Source of the DNA: Chitinophagaceae bacterium
Lineage (GTDB): Bacteria; Bacteroidota; Bacteroidia; Chitinophagales; Chitinophagaceae
Direction of reading: 5' to 3'
Assembly (NCBI GenBank): GCA_947463755.1
Contig: CANHUK010000131.1
Location: 1 to 5,748, forward strand
Length of the DNA: 5,748 nt
In this document: positions 1 through 5,748 of the stretch, piece by piece
Layout of the letters: the number at the start of each line of letters is the position of its first letter
Numbering within the stretch: the stretch's first letter is position 1
Program-made: the position numbers and the translations under genes
Notes under the pieces: generated by a model
The model's database searches: none
Told to the model about the DNA's origin: nothing
Seen by the model: the letters and a program-made list of their open reading frames with translations, nothing else

Positions 1-2006
1 GGGGTAGAGGTCCCGGGGGCGATGCCGTTGACGATGATGCTGATGTCGACATCTCCACGGCTCTGAGCTTCGTAACCGGCGAAGGCCTCGAAGCTGTGCT
101 CGCCCTTGAATTCGCGCTTGTAGCGCAGGATGTTGGTCACGATCCAGTTGGTGATATCCTGGGTGTAGTTTTCGATGGAGCCACCGACTGCGACGTTCGC
201 ATTGCCCACGCGCGGATCATAGAAAATGGTCCTGAAGGCGTGGTTGAAATCCAATGCAGCGCTGCTCTCAAAGCTCAGCCCTTTGGCGATGTCATATTTC
301 GTAGAGGCGTTGGCACCGATATTGTAGGTCTTGGCGTTGCGCTTGGTCGTCTCGATCACCGCGACGGGGTTGTAGCCTGAGTTATAGCCCAGTTCGTAGG
401 TCTGACCATCGCTCTTGTACACCGGCAGCCAGGGGGCGAGGCGGTACATCGCCCGGATCGGGTTGCCGAAGAAACTGCCGCCCAGGAAGTTCGTGCTCTG
501 CTGGAAGTTGCCGCTGAAACCACCCTTGATCGACCACTTATTGGTGATCGCAGAGGTCATGTTGATGCGGTAGGTGCCCTTGTCGTAGTTGACACCCTTG
601 GAGGGTGCTTCAGATTTGTAGTAGCTGCCGGAGAGGAAGTAGGTCGATTTATCATTGCCACCGCTGAAGTTCAGGTTGTACTGTTGGTACTGTCCTCTGC
701 GCAATACTTCGTCGAACCAGTCAGTATTGACGTTTTTGTCGATCTTGTTGGCGGAAAGCAGGGAATCGTAAGAGGCGGGATTTCCGCCCGCATTCGCCCA
801 GCCTTCGCGATAATACTGAAGATATTGCGGCGTGGTCAGTGTCTTCTGCTCGTCGCGGATGTTGTAGTTATTATAGCCCTGCTGGAAGGTGAAGTTGACC
901 TTGGCCTTGCCGGGTTTACCGGTTTTAGTCGTGATGAGGATCACACCATTGGCGGCCCTGGAGCCGTAGAGCGAGGTGGCAGAGGCGTCCTTCAGGATCG
1001 TGAGGGTCTGGATGTCGTTGGCGTTCAAACCCGCGATGGTATTGCTGTTCAGGCCGGAGATGTCGCCGCTGACGACGGGTATTCCGTCGATCACGTACAA
1101 TGGTGTGGCCGAAGCGCTGATCGAGCCGATGCCCCGCACACGGATATTGGGCACCGATCCCGGCTGACCCGATCCGTTGGCGGCCTGTACCCCGGCGAGG
1201 TTGCCCTGCAGGCTCTCCTGTACCGAGGCGTTGGGTGCGCTCTCGATGGTAGCGTTCTTGATCGTGGCGGCGGAACCGGTGAAGGTGCTGCGCTTCTGGT
1301 TGCTGTAAGCCACGACCACAACCTCGGAGAGGTTGTTATCGGATTCCTGGAGCACGACGATCACTTCGCTGCGGCCGTCGGGACTTTTCACGGTTTTGGA
1401 GATCATATTGACCCGGGAGAATTCAAGCGACTGTCCCCGGTCGATGGTGATCGTAAAGCTACCATCGGTCCGGGTGGTGGTGCCCTTCTTGGTGCCCAGG
1501 ATGCGGACCGTGACGTTCTCGAGCGGCGTGTTGTCTTTCGCCGAGAGCACTTTTCCGTTGATGATGATCTGCTCAGCCCTTATATCCTCCAAACGTATAT
1601 AAGCGGAGGAGATTGGAGCCGATGCCGTGGCGGTAGCCTCCGGCAGGGCGGCTGATCTGACGCGAATGGCGAAGGTATTGTCGGATACCTTGGTGAAGCT
1701 CAGCCCTGTCTGGCGGGTGAGCTCATCCATGATCTTGTCGGTATCCTCTTTCAGGTTCGGTAACTGCACGGACACGCCGCCGATGGAAGCGTCGCTGAAC
1801 ATAAAATAGGTGCCTTTTTCCCGGTTCAGTCTCCTCAGTACTTCCACGAGGGTGGTGGACTCGCGGGTATTGCGTTTGGATGACTGAAGACGGGTGCCAT
1901 CCGAGTGGCTGACAGCCGCGAGCGTCTCGCCCGACTGCCGGGGAGCCGCGTTGGCCGTTGCCGTCGCCAGCAGCAGCATCGTTCCGATGCATGTGAACTT
2001 GCTCAT
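1..2006 (-). CDS. SusC/RagA-like TonB-dependent outer-membrane receptor with STN signalling domain (3' end off the window)
   Basis: This is the N-terminal 668 codons of a SusC-type receptor, which normally has about 1,000-1,150 residues; the frame is open from the ATG at 2006 to the left edge. The family forms a 22-stranded outer-membrane barrel that, with a SusD lipoprotein, imports glycans or peptides using TonB energy. Visible in order: a signal peptide (residues 1-20, hydrophobic MLLLATATANA then AP); an STN domain (about 50-115); a carboxypeptidase-regulatory-like beta domain (about 146-225, with TDGSF); the segment EVVVVAYSNQK (about 228); and a plug with NIRVRGIGS (about 286), LYVIDGIPV (about 302) and SLYGSRAANGVILITTKTG (about 345). 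The barrel start follows. The STN domain marks it as a transducer acting through FecR, whose gene ends 15 bases upstream, so the two are probably cotranscribed. No clear Shine-Dalgarno precedes the start, but this ATG gives a proper signal peptide. The substrate cannot be read from sequence. Confidence 0.95.
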   Translation of the reverse strand, partial: MSKFTCIGTMLLLATATANAAPRQSGETLAAVSHSDGTRLQSSKRNTRESTTLVEVLRRLNREKGTYFMFSDASIGGVSVQLPNLKEDTDKIMDELTRQTGLSFTKVSDNTFAIRVRSAALPEATATASAPISSAYIRLEDIRAEQIIINGKVLSAKDNTPLENVTVRILGTKKGTTTRTDGSFTITIDRGQSLEFSRVNMISKTVKSPDGRSEVIVVLQESDNNLSEVVVVAYSNQKRSTFTGSAATIKNATIESAPNASVQESLQGNLAGVQAANGSGQPGSVPNIRVRGIGSISASATPLYVIDGIPVVSGDISGLNSNTIAGLNANDIQTLTILKDASATSLYGSRAANGVILITTKTGKPGKAKVNFTFQQGYNNYNIRDEQKTLTTPQYLQYYREGWANAGGNPASYDSLLSANKIDKNVNTDWFDEVLRRGQYQQYNLNFSGGNDKSTYFLSGSYYKSEAPSKGVNYDKGTYRINMTSAITNKWSIKGGFSGNFQQSTNFLGGSFFGNPIRAMYRLAPWLPVYKSDGQTYELGYNSGYNPVAVIETTKRNAKTYNIGANASTKYDIAKGLSFESSAALDFNHAFRTIFYDPRVGNANVAVGGSIENYTQDITNWIVTNILRYKREFKGEHSFEAFAGYEAQSRGDVDISIIVNGIAPGTST

Positions 2007-2021
2007 GAGTAGCGCTTTGGT

Positions 2022-2897
2022 TTATGGGTTCTCTTGAATGTTGACAATGTCTTTTTCCTGAACAATGGTGAAGTCTGTGGTAGCTTCGATGGCTTTTAAC
2101 AGAATATTCAGATTTTCGTTTGGCAGAATGCCCGTAATTCGTTTAGAAGCCACATTTTCTGACCCGAATTTGACCTTCACCCGGTAAATGAGTTCGATCT
2201 GGCGGGCCACATCCCTCAATGGCATGTCTTCGAACACCAGGTTCTTATCGAGCCAGGAGAGCACGGCAGCGGGTTTTTCTATGGTTACCGGTGCTTTGGT
2301 ATTTGTCTGCCGATCGTTCGGCGATGAGCCATCGGAGGAGAAATAGGTGCCGGGTACCATCCTGATCTTTCTGCCGTCGGCCATCAGGAGATTGACGGAT
2401 CCCTCGGTCAGCAGGATGCTGGAACTCTCGCTGCCGCTGTTCAGGTTGAACTGCGTACCCATCACTTCTACATCGAAATGTGCGGTGTGCACGACAAAGG
2501 GTTTGGCATCCGGGGTACGGCTGACCTTGAAGAAGGCTTCTCCCTGCATCCACACTTCCCGTTTCGGCAGGGCAGGAAGTTCCTTGCTGAATTGGAGACG
2601 GGTATCACTGTTCATGATGACCAGGGAGCCGTCGGGGAGTGTTTTTTCCAGTTTCTCACCGATGCCGGCATAGACAGAGGCTTTCCGACCCTCCCAGGCC
2701 GTCATGCCCGCATATATGACCAGACAGGCCGCTGCGGCCATGCCCGCCATGCGGATCAGTCCCCGGCGGCGGATGCGTCGCCGATCGGCCGCTTCCAGTC
2801 GCACCATCAATGCCGACCTGGATCGCTGCACGGCTTCCGCCGAAACTGACCTTTCCGGAAAGATAAAACCGTCTGCTTGCTGCTCCATTTGGCTCAT
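2022..2897 (-). CDS. FecR-family anti-sigma factor, inner-membrane signal transducer
   Basis: A 291-residue single-pass membrane protein expected to hold the neighbouring ECF sigma factor and to relay the signal from the receptor's STN domain. Seen: a cytoplasmic N-terminus of about 46 residues ending in an Arg-rich stretch (RRRIRRR, 39-45; positive-inside); one membrane helix (about 47-67); a periplasmic FecR domain (about 75-170) with LPDGSLVIMNSDTRLQF, GEAFFKV and VMGTQFNL; a linker; and a DUF4974-type C-terminal domain (about 220-287) starting LVFEDMPLRDVARQI. Bacteroidota FecR proteins are commonly 320-390 residues with a longer N-terminal anti-sigma region, so this one is short at the sigma-binding end. 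The start is fixed by an AAGGAGG six bases upstream. It is followed closely by the susC-like gene and is divergent from the sigma gene. Its 3' end is AT-rich: the line 2101-2160 is about 37% GC. The family call is firm; the pairing with this particular sigma and receptor is inferred from position. Confidence 0.95.
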   Translation of the reverse strand: MSQMEQQADGFIFPERSVSAEAVQRSRSALMVRLEAADRRRIRRRGLIRMAGMAAAACLVIYAGMTAWEGRKASVYAGIGEKLEKTLPDGSLVIMNSDTRLQFSKELPALPKREVWMQGEAFFKVSRTPDAKPFVVHTAHFDVEVMGTQFNLNSGSESSSILLTEGSVNLLMADGRKIRMVPGTYFSSDGSSPNDRQTNTKAPVTIEKPAAVLSWLDKNLVFEDMPLRDVARQIELIYRVKVKFGSENVASKRITGILPNENLNILLKAIEATTDFTIVQEKDIVNIQENP

Positions 2898-2973
2898 AGG
2901 TCGCCTCCTTTTTGGGATTTTTCCGAGTATAGTGTCACGAATGACTAATTTGTAACCTCTTTTTTCTGAAAAA
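2898..2973. promoter_or_regulatory. Divergent intergenic region between fecR-susC and the ECF sigma gene
   Basis: These 76 bases separate two divergent start codons, so unless transcripts enter from outside they must carry promoters for both directions. The region is AT-rich near the sigma start, with a TTTTTTCTGAAAAA run ending at the ATG. On the plus strand TAATTTG (2946-2952) resembles the Bacteroidota housekeeping -7 element (TAnnTTTG) but is one base short. A TTTG at 2911-2914 is too far upstream to be its -33 partner. No confident ECF-type -35/-10 pair was recognised. That promoters are here is inferred from gene layout, not from a matched consensus. Confidence 0.45.
2904..2910 (-). promoter_or_regulatory. 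Strong Shine-Dalgarno for the fecR gene
   Basis: On the minus strand AAGGAGG lies six bases before the ATG at 2897, close to the ideal anti-16S match and spacing. It decides the fecR start and makes a longer N-terminus unlikely. None of the other four genes here has a comparable site, and strong Shine-Dalgarno sequences are uncommon in Bacteroidota. Confidence 0.7.
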
Positions 2974-3498
2974 ATGCAGGATGAACTCGTTTTATGGGAA
3001 AGTTTCCGTCAGGGCGACCGGTCGGCCCTCGCGGATATCTTCAGCGCCCATTACGAGCTGCTGGAACGGTACGGTCGTAAGATCATTCCCGACAGCGAGA
3101 TCCTGCAGGATCTCATCCACGACATTTTTATTGATCTGTGGGAGCGCAAGACCCCGCCACCCGTGACATCCATCCCGTCCTATCTGCTCGGGGCACTCCG
3201 GAACCGAATGTTGGTACACTATCGCGATCAGCGGAAACGTATGGGTGGAATGCCCGCTGAACTCGACTTTCAGGTCAGCGCGGAGGATTTTATCATCGAA
3301 AGGGAAGCACAGCGAGAACAGGTCAAAAAACTGGTAAATGCCCTGGGCCTGATCCCCCCCCGTCAACGAGAGATCCTCTATCTTCGATACTACTGCCACC
3401 TGGAATATGCCGAGATCTGCGAACTGATGGGCATCAACTATCAAGTCGCCCGAAACCAGCTCTCCCTGGCACTGTCCGCCCTGCGGAAGCAGGTCTGA
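2974..3498 (+). CDS. ECF-type RNA polymerase sigma factor (sigma-70 family)
   Basis: A 174-residue sigma factor with only regions 2 and 4, as in the extracytoplasmic-function class; it would direct RNA polymerase to a small set of promoters when freed from its FecR anti-sigma. Region 2 spans about residues 5-90, with WESFRQGDRSALADIF, then DLIHDIFIDLWERK (2.2) and SYLLGALRNRMLVHYRDQRKR-like basic residues (2.3-2.4). Region 4 spans about 118-172, with LIPPRQREILYLRYY and a helix-turn-helix ending INYQVARNQLSLALSALRK. The NYQ-x-xRN recognition-helix pattern resembles FecI-like sigmas of Bacteroidota as I recall them. Length is normal (typical 160-200). No Shine-Dalgarno is seen; the ATG follows an A-rich leader. 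It is divergent from fecR, its likely partner, and is followed on the same strand by the hydrolase after 48 bases. An eight-C run (3354-3361) falls at the start of region 4. Confidence 0.95.
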   Translation: MQDELVLWESFRQGDRSALADIFSAHYELLERYGRKIIPDSEILQDLIHDIFIDLWERKTPPPVTSIPSYLLGALRNRMLVHYRDQRKRMGGMPAELDFQVSAEDFIIEREAQREQVKKLVNALGLIPPRQREILYLRYYCHLEYAEICELMGINYQVARNQLSLALSALRKQV

Positions 3499-3525
3499 AC
3501 CCTGAGTAACCGTCATCGTTGGAGA

Positions 3526-3546
3526 TCGTATATTAAATAAATTTAT
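3526..3546 (+). promoter_or_regulatory. A/T-rich translation leader of the hydrolase gene
   Basis: The last 20 or so bases before the hydrolase ATG are almost entirely A and T, including the perfect 10-base palindrome ATAAATTTAT at 3537-3546 that abuts the start codon. Unstructured A/T-rich leaders commonly stand in for a Shine-Dalgarno in Bacteroidota, which is the simplest reading. The 48-base gap after the sigma stop contains no hairpin terminator that I can see, so read-through from the sigma gene is possible. A separate promoter cannot be excluded. Confidence 0.4.
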
Positions 3547-4407
3547 ATGTTTAGATTTCTTGTATTGTTTGCCATGTTGCTGGGTATTGAGTCTCCGATT
3601 TTCGCCCAGTCGATCCCCGTGGGTGTTTCCCGCATCACGTATGAGAACGGTGGAGAGCCGCTGACCCTGCACACCTACCGTCCACCTACTTATGCCGGCG
3701 GACCGCTGATCCTGGTCTTTCACGGCGTGAAACGCAATGCGGAGGACTATCGGAATTTCGCCATCACCATGGCGGAAAGGTTTCGTGCCATCATCATCAC
3801 GCCGGAATATGATTCGGTCCGTTTTTCTTCGGCCCGCTACCAGCGCGGGGGATTGCTCAAGGGCGGCAAGGTGCAGCCCGAATCGGCCTGGACCTACTCG
3901 ACCGTTCCCGGGATCGTGCACTTTGCGCGGAAGATGCTGGGCAATGACACCCTGCCCTATTATCTGGTTGGTCACTCCGCCGGGGGGCAGTTCCTCGTCC
4001 GCATGGCGGCCTTCCTCCCGGGAGAAGCCCGGCGCATCGTCGCCTCCAATCCGGGTTCCGACCTGTTTCCGACGCGCGACCAGCCCTTCGGCTACGGGTT
4101 CGGCGGGCTGCCTGAAGCGCTGTCCGACGATCGGGTGCTGAAGGCCTATCTGGCCGCGCCGCTGACACTGTATCTCGGTACAGACGACATCTATCCCCGC
4201 CCCAGTTTCGATGACAGTCCCGACGGCATGCGCCAGGGCCAGCATCGCCTCGAACGCGGCCGCAACTGTTACGCCTTCGCCAAAGACCTCGCGCAGCGCA
4301 AGGGCTGGCCCTTTAACTGGCGCAAGGTCGAAACGCCCGGCATCGGGCACGATGCTGCCTACATGTTCGCCGCCAAAGAGGCGGAGGATGCGCTGTTTGG
4401 GCGGTAA
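3547..4407 (+). CDS. Predicted secreted alpha/beta hydrolase (esterase-like)
   Basis: A 286-residue serine hydrolase with a signal peptide (residues 1-21: hydrophobic FLVLFAMLLG, then IFAQ), so probably periplasmic or exported. Seen: the strand-turn LILVFHGVKRNAEDY (54-68), where HG supports the oxyanion hole; the nucleophile elbow GHSAGG with Ser144; an acid candidate in LYLGTDD (Asp213 or Asp214); and the catalytic His268 in PGIGHDA. The triad order Ser-Asp-His and the length fit a single-domain alpha/beta hydrolase. The closest general resemblance is to polyhydroxybutyrate-depolymerase or carbohydrate-esterase-like proteins, but the substrate cannot be assigned. The gene has no Shine-Dalgarno and starts behind an A/T-rich leader. 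Its second half is GC-rich (about 68% in the lines at 3961 and 4201). It lies between the sigma gene and rhaT on one strand. A role in deacylating a sugar or glycan is possible from context only. Confidence 0.85.
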   Translation: MFRFLVLFAMLLGIESPIFAQSIPVGVSRITYENGGEPLTLHTYRPPTYAGGPLILVFHGVKRNAEDYRNFAITMAERFRAIIITPEYDSVRFSSARYQRGGLLKGGKVQPESAWTYSTVPGIVHFARKMLGNDTLPYYLVGHSAGGQFLVRMAAFLPGEARRIVASNPGSDLFPTRDQPFGYGFGGLPEALSDDRVLKAYLAAPLTLYLGTDDIYPRPSFDDSPDGMRQGQHRLERGRNCYAFAKDLAQRKGWPFNWRKVETPGIGHDAAYMFAAKEAEDALFGR

Positions 4408-4586
4408 GTGCATACGCATTCGTCATCACTCAGGAGGGGTCAGGACGGATAACCCTGCCTTTCTTTCTATGTTTCCGGAACGAAGTGCCGGCAGTCGTAA
4501 CCTTGCCGTATCTTCAAAGGACAGCCGTGGCATGACAAGCTGCGACTGATCGTTAACGATTGTCACAACCCCTTACAACAACCTGT
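4408..4586 (+). other. Intergenic region upstream of rhaT (179 bases)
   Basis: This is the longest gap in the window. It holds a perfect palindrome near its end (listed separately), an SD-like AGGAGGGG (4431-4438) with no well-spaced start after it, and TATGTTTC (4468-4475), a seven-of-eight match to the Bacteroidota -7 element TAnnTTTG but without a TTTG box at the right distance. CAGTCG (4492-4497) and CGACTG (4543-4548) form a weak long-range inverted repeat. Its size and palindrome suggest that rhaT has its own promoter and regulator rather than simply being read from the hydrolase. No protein-coding gene is supported in it. Confidence 0.5.
4549..4560. promoter_or_regulatory. Perfect 12-base palindrome before rhaT, candidate operator
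   Basis: ATCGTTAACGAT reads the same on both strands and ends 26 bases before the rhaT ATG at 4587. A short perfect palindrome in the leader of a sugar-transport gene is typical of a binding site for a dimeric repressor, such as a LacI- or GntR-family protein, and rhamnose genes are usually substrate-induced. The regulator is not in this window, and I cannot match the site to a specific known motif. It was found by eye, not by a motif search. Confidence 0.4.
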
Positions 4587-5678
4587 ATGTCTGCACTCCT
4601 CGGTGTCATTTTTCACTTCATCGGCGGCTTCGCCTCCGGAAGTTTTTACATGCCCTTCAAAAAGGTCAAGGGCTGGAAATGGGAAAGCTATTGGATCATC
4701 GGTGGCCTCTTCTCCTGGCTCATCGTCCCGCCGCTGGCGGCCTGGCTGACGATCGACGGCTTCGCAGAGATCATCCGGTCGACGGATGCCTCGATCCTCG
4801 GGATGACCTATCTGTTCGGTGTCCTCTGGGGCATCGGCGGCCTCACCTACGGACTCGGCGTCCGCTACCTCGGCGTCTCTCTGGGCAGCAGCATCATCCT
4901 GGGTCTCTGCATGGTATTCGGGGCCATCATCCCCGCGATCTGGTATGATTTCAGTCCGGTCGCAGGCAAGGATACGATGTCTGTGATGTTGAGCTCCGAC
5001 TGGGGACTTACCATCCTGGCCGGTCTGCTGATCTGCATCGTCGGTATCTCCGTGAGCGGTCGTGCCGGCATGATGAAAGAGCGTGAGTTGTCTGTTGCCG
5101 GTACTGACCCGCACGGCGGCTCCGGAGAAACTGAATATAAGTTCGGACTGGGCATGACCGTGGCCATCGTCTCCGGCGTGCTGAGTGCCTGCTTCAACTT
5201 CGGACTGGAAGCCGGACAGTCGATGGCAACCGTTGCCAATGATGTCTGGAAGGCGGCGCATCCCGGTGAAGGCGAGTTCCTCTATCGTAATAATGTCATC
5301 TACGTCGTGCTGCTCTGGGGCGGTCTCACGACGAACCTCGTCTGGTGCCTGATCCTGAACGCCAGAAACAAATCCTTCGGGGATTACACGAACGCGAAAA
5401 CACCGTTGCTGCGCAATTATATCTTCTCGGCCCTGGCCGGTACCACCTGGTTCCTGCAGTTCTTCTTCTATGGGATGGGAGAGAGCAAGCTCGGCAACGG
5501 CCCCAGCTCCTGGATCCTGCACATGGCTTTCATTATCCTGGTGGCCAATCTCTGGGGACTGGTCCTGCGCGAATGGAAAGGCGTCAGCAAGAAGACGAGC
5601 AACACCATTGTGGCGGGCATCATCATCATCATCCTGTCGGTGTTGGTCGTTGGTTATGGCAATGGTTTGCACGGATGA
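4587..5678 (+). CDS. rhaT: L-rhamnose/proton symporter RhaT
   Basis: A 363-residue inner-membrane transporter that brings in L-rhamnose with protons, feeding the rhamnose isomerase/kinase/aldolase pathway. About ten hydrophobic helices cover its length. Landmarks shared with Escherichia coli RhaT (344 residues) as I recall it: FYMPFKKVKGWKWES (20-34), RYLGVSLG (about 92-99), WFLQFFFYGMG (288-298), SSWILHMAF (307-315) and VLREWK near the C-terminus. The start is placed at the ATG at 4587 because MSALLGVIFHFIGG lines up with the E. coli N-terminus. An in-frame TTG at 4560 would add nine residues with no counterpart and would overlap the palindrome. There is no Shine-Dalgarno. A hydrophilic loop (about residues 158-182) with TDPHGGSGETEYK is longer than in E. 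coli and accounts for part of the extra length. The other rha catabolic genes are not in this window; they may lie to the right. Confidence 0.95.
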   Translation: MSALLGVIFHFIGGFASGSFYMPFKKVKGWKWESYWIIGGLFSWLIVPPLAAWLTIDGFAEIIRSTDASILGMTYLFGVLWGIGGLTYGLGVRYLGVSLGSSIILGLCMVFGAIIPAIWYDFSPVAGKDTMSVMLSSDWGLTILAGLLICIVGISVSGRAGMMKERELSVAGTDPHGGSGETEYKFGLGMTVAIVSGVLSACFNFGLEAGQSMATVANDVWKAAHPGEGEFLYRNNVIYVVLLWGGLTTNLVWCLILNARNKSFGDYTNAKTPLLRNYIFSALAGTTWFLQFFFYGMGESKLGNGPSSWILHMAFIILVANLWGLVLREWKGVSKKTSNTIVAGIIIIILSVLVVGYGNGLHG

Positions 5679-5748
5679 TCAGGGTACTAACGGTAACGGG
5701 TACACGAAATAAGGCGGCAACGTCTTACTAAATATAAATATAAAGTCA
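5679..5748 (+). other. Non-coding tail after rhaT, probable leader of a following gene
   Basis: No gene is visible in these 70 bases. TAACGG occurs twice in tandem (5688-5699). The final 20 bases turn A/T-rich (AAATATAAATATAAAG), like the leader in front of the hydrolase ATG, which suggests that a plus-strand gene starts just past the edge. No hairpin terminator is apparent, so cotranscription with rhaT is possible. Confidence 0.35.

Noticed and set aside
684..1655. Open frame of 323 codons on the plus strand inside the receptor gene
   Set aside because: The minus strand here encodes the conserved carboxypeptidase-like and plug domains of the SusC-like receptor; the plus-strand frame has no recognisable features.
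1..2006. Whether the receptor gene is broken, because no stop is seen
   Set aside because: The frame is open and keeps the same phase from the start at 2006 to base 3, with family motifs throughout; it simply continues past the left edge.
2992..4419. Open frame of 475 codons on the minus strand across the sigma and hydrolase genes
   Set aside because: It is antisense to two well-recognised proteins, its translation has no recognisable domain or hydrophobic pattern, and long antisense frames are common in GC-rich codon usage.
4492..4548. Inverted repeat CAGTCG/CGACTG with CTTG/CAAG inside, possible leader hairpin
   Set aside because: The stems are short, separated by an internal mismatch and a long loop; this is expected by chance in a gap of this size.
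4470..4549. Possible 26-codon small ORF between the hydrolase and rhaT
   Set aside because: The SD-like AGGAGGGG lies about 30 bases upstream, too far to serve it, and the peptide has no recognisable character.
4560..4586. Nine-residue N-terminal extension of RhaT from a TTG
   Set aside because: The ATG at 4587 matches the family N-terminus, and the extension would overlap the palindrome and has no counterpart in E. coli RhaT.
5619..5633. Five tandem ATC triplets near the end of rhaT
   Set aside because: They encode a run of Ile in the last membrane helix, and changes in triplet number keep the frame; ordinary for a membrane protein.
4563..5672. Open frame of 369 codons on the minus strand opposite rhaT
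   Set aside because: It mirrors rhaT almost exactly and has a highly charged, low-complexity D/E/R/Q-rich translation with no family resemblance; it is a codon-bias shadow.

Overview
The window reads as chromosomal DNA from a Bacteroidota (Bacteroidetes) bacterium, most likely in or near the Chitinophagaceae. The evidence is a SusC-type TonB-dependent receptor with an N-terminal signalling (STN) domain, a FecR anti-sigma factor with a DUF4974-type C-terminus, and a Bacteroidota-style ECF sigma factor. Most starts here also lack a Shine-Dalgarno and sit behind A/T-rich leaders. The genus is inference only. Base composition is uneven: sampled 60-base lines run from about 37% GC (end of fecR) to about 70% (parts of susC and the hydrolase).

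Left part (minus strand, 1-2897): an anti-sigma gene (2022-2897) is followed after 15 bases by a SusC-like receptor gene that starts at 2006 and runs off the left edge without a stop, leaving 668 codons visible. A SusD partner would be expected beyond the left edge. Right part (plus strand, 2974-5678): an ECF sigma factor gene, then a predicted secreted alpha/beta hydrolase, then an L-rhamnose/proton symporter (RhaT). The last 70 bases are non-coding and look like the leader of another gene beyond the right edge.

The sigma factor, FecR and the STN-bearing receptor together form a plausible cell-surface signalling relay. Ligand at the outer-membrane receptor would be sensed through its STN domain by the periplasmic part of FecR, which would release or activate the sigma factor. 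The sigma gene is divergent from fecR-susC, with 76 bases shared between them, whereas such sets are usually collinear. The hydrolase and RhaT lie downstream of the sigma gene on its strand. Rhamnose import is well supported, but a link between the hydrolase, the receptor and rhamnose-containing glycans is only a hypothesis.

I see no RNA genes, CRISPR arrays, insertion sequences or convincing terminators, and no clearly new system. The most useful leads are the divergent sigma/anti-sigma layout, the short cytoplasmic part of FecR, the matching fold pattern of the receptor STN and the FecR C-terminus, a 12-base perfect palindrome before rhaT, and an eight-C run inside the sigma gene.
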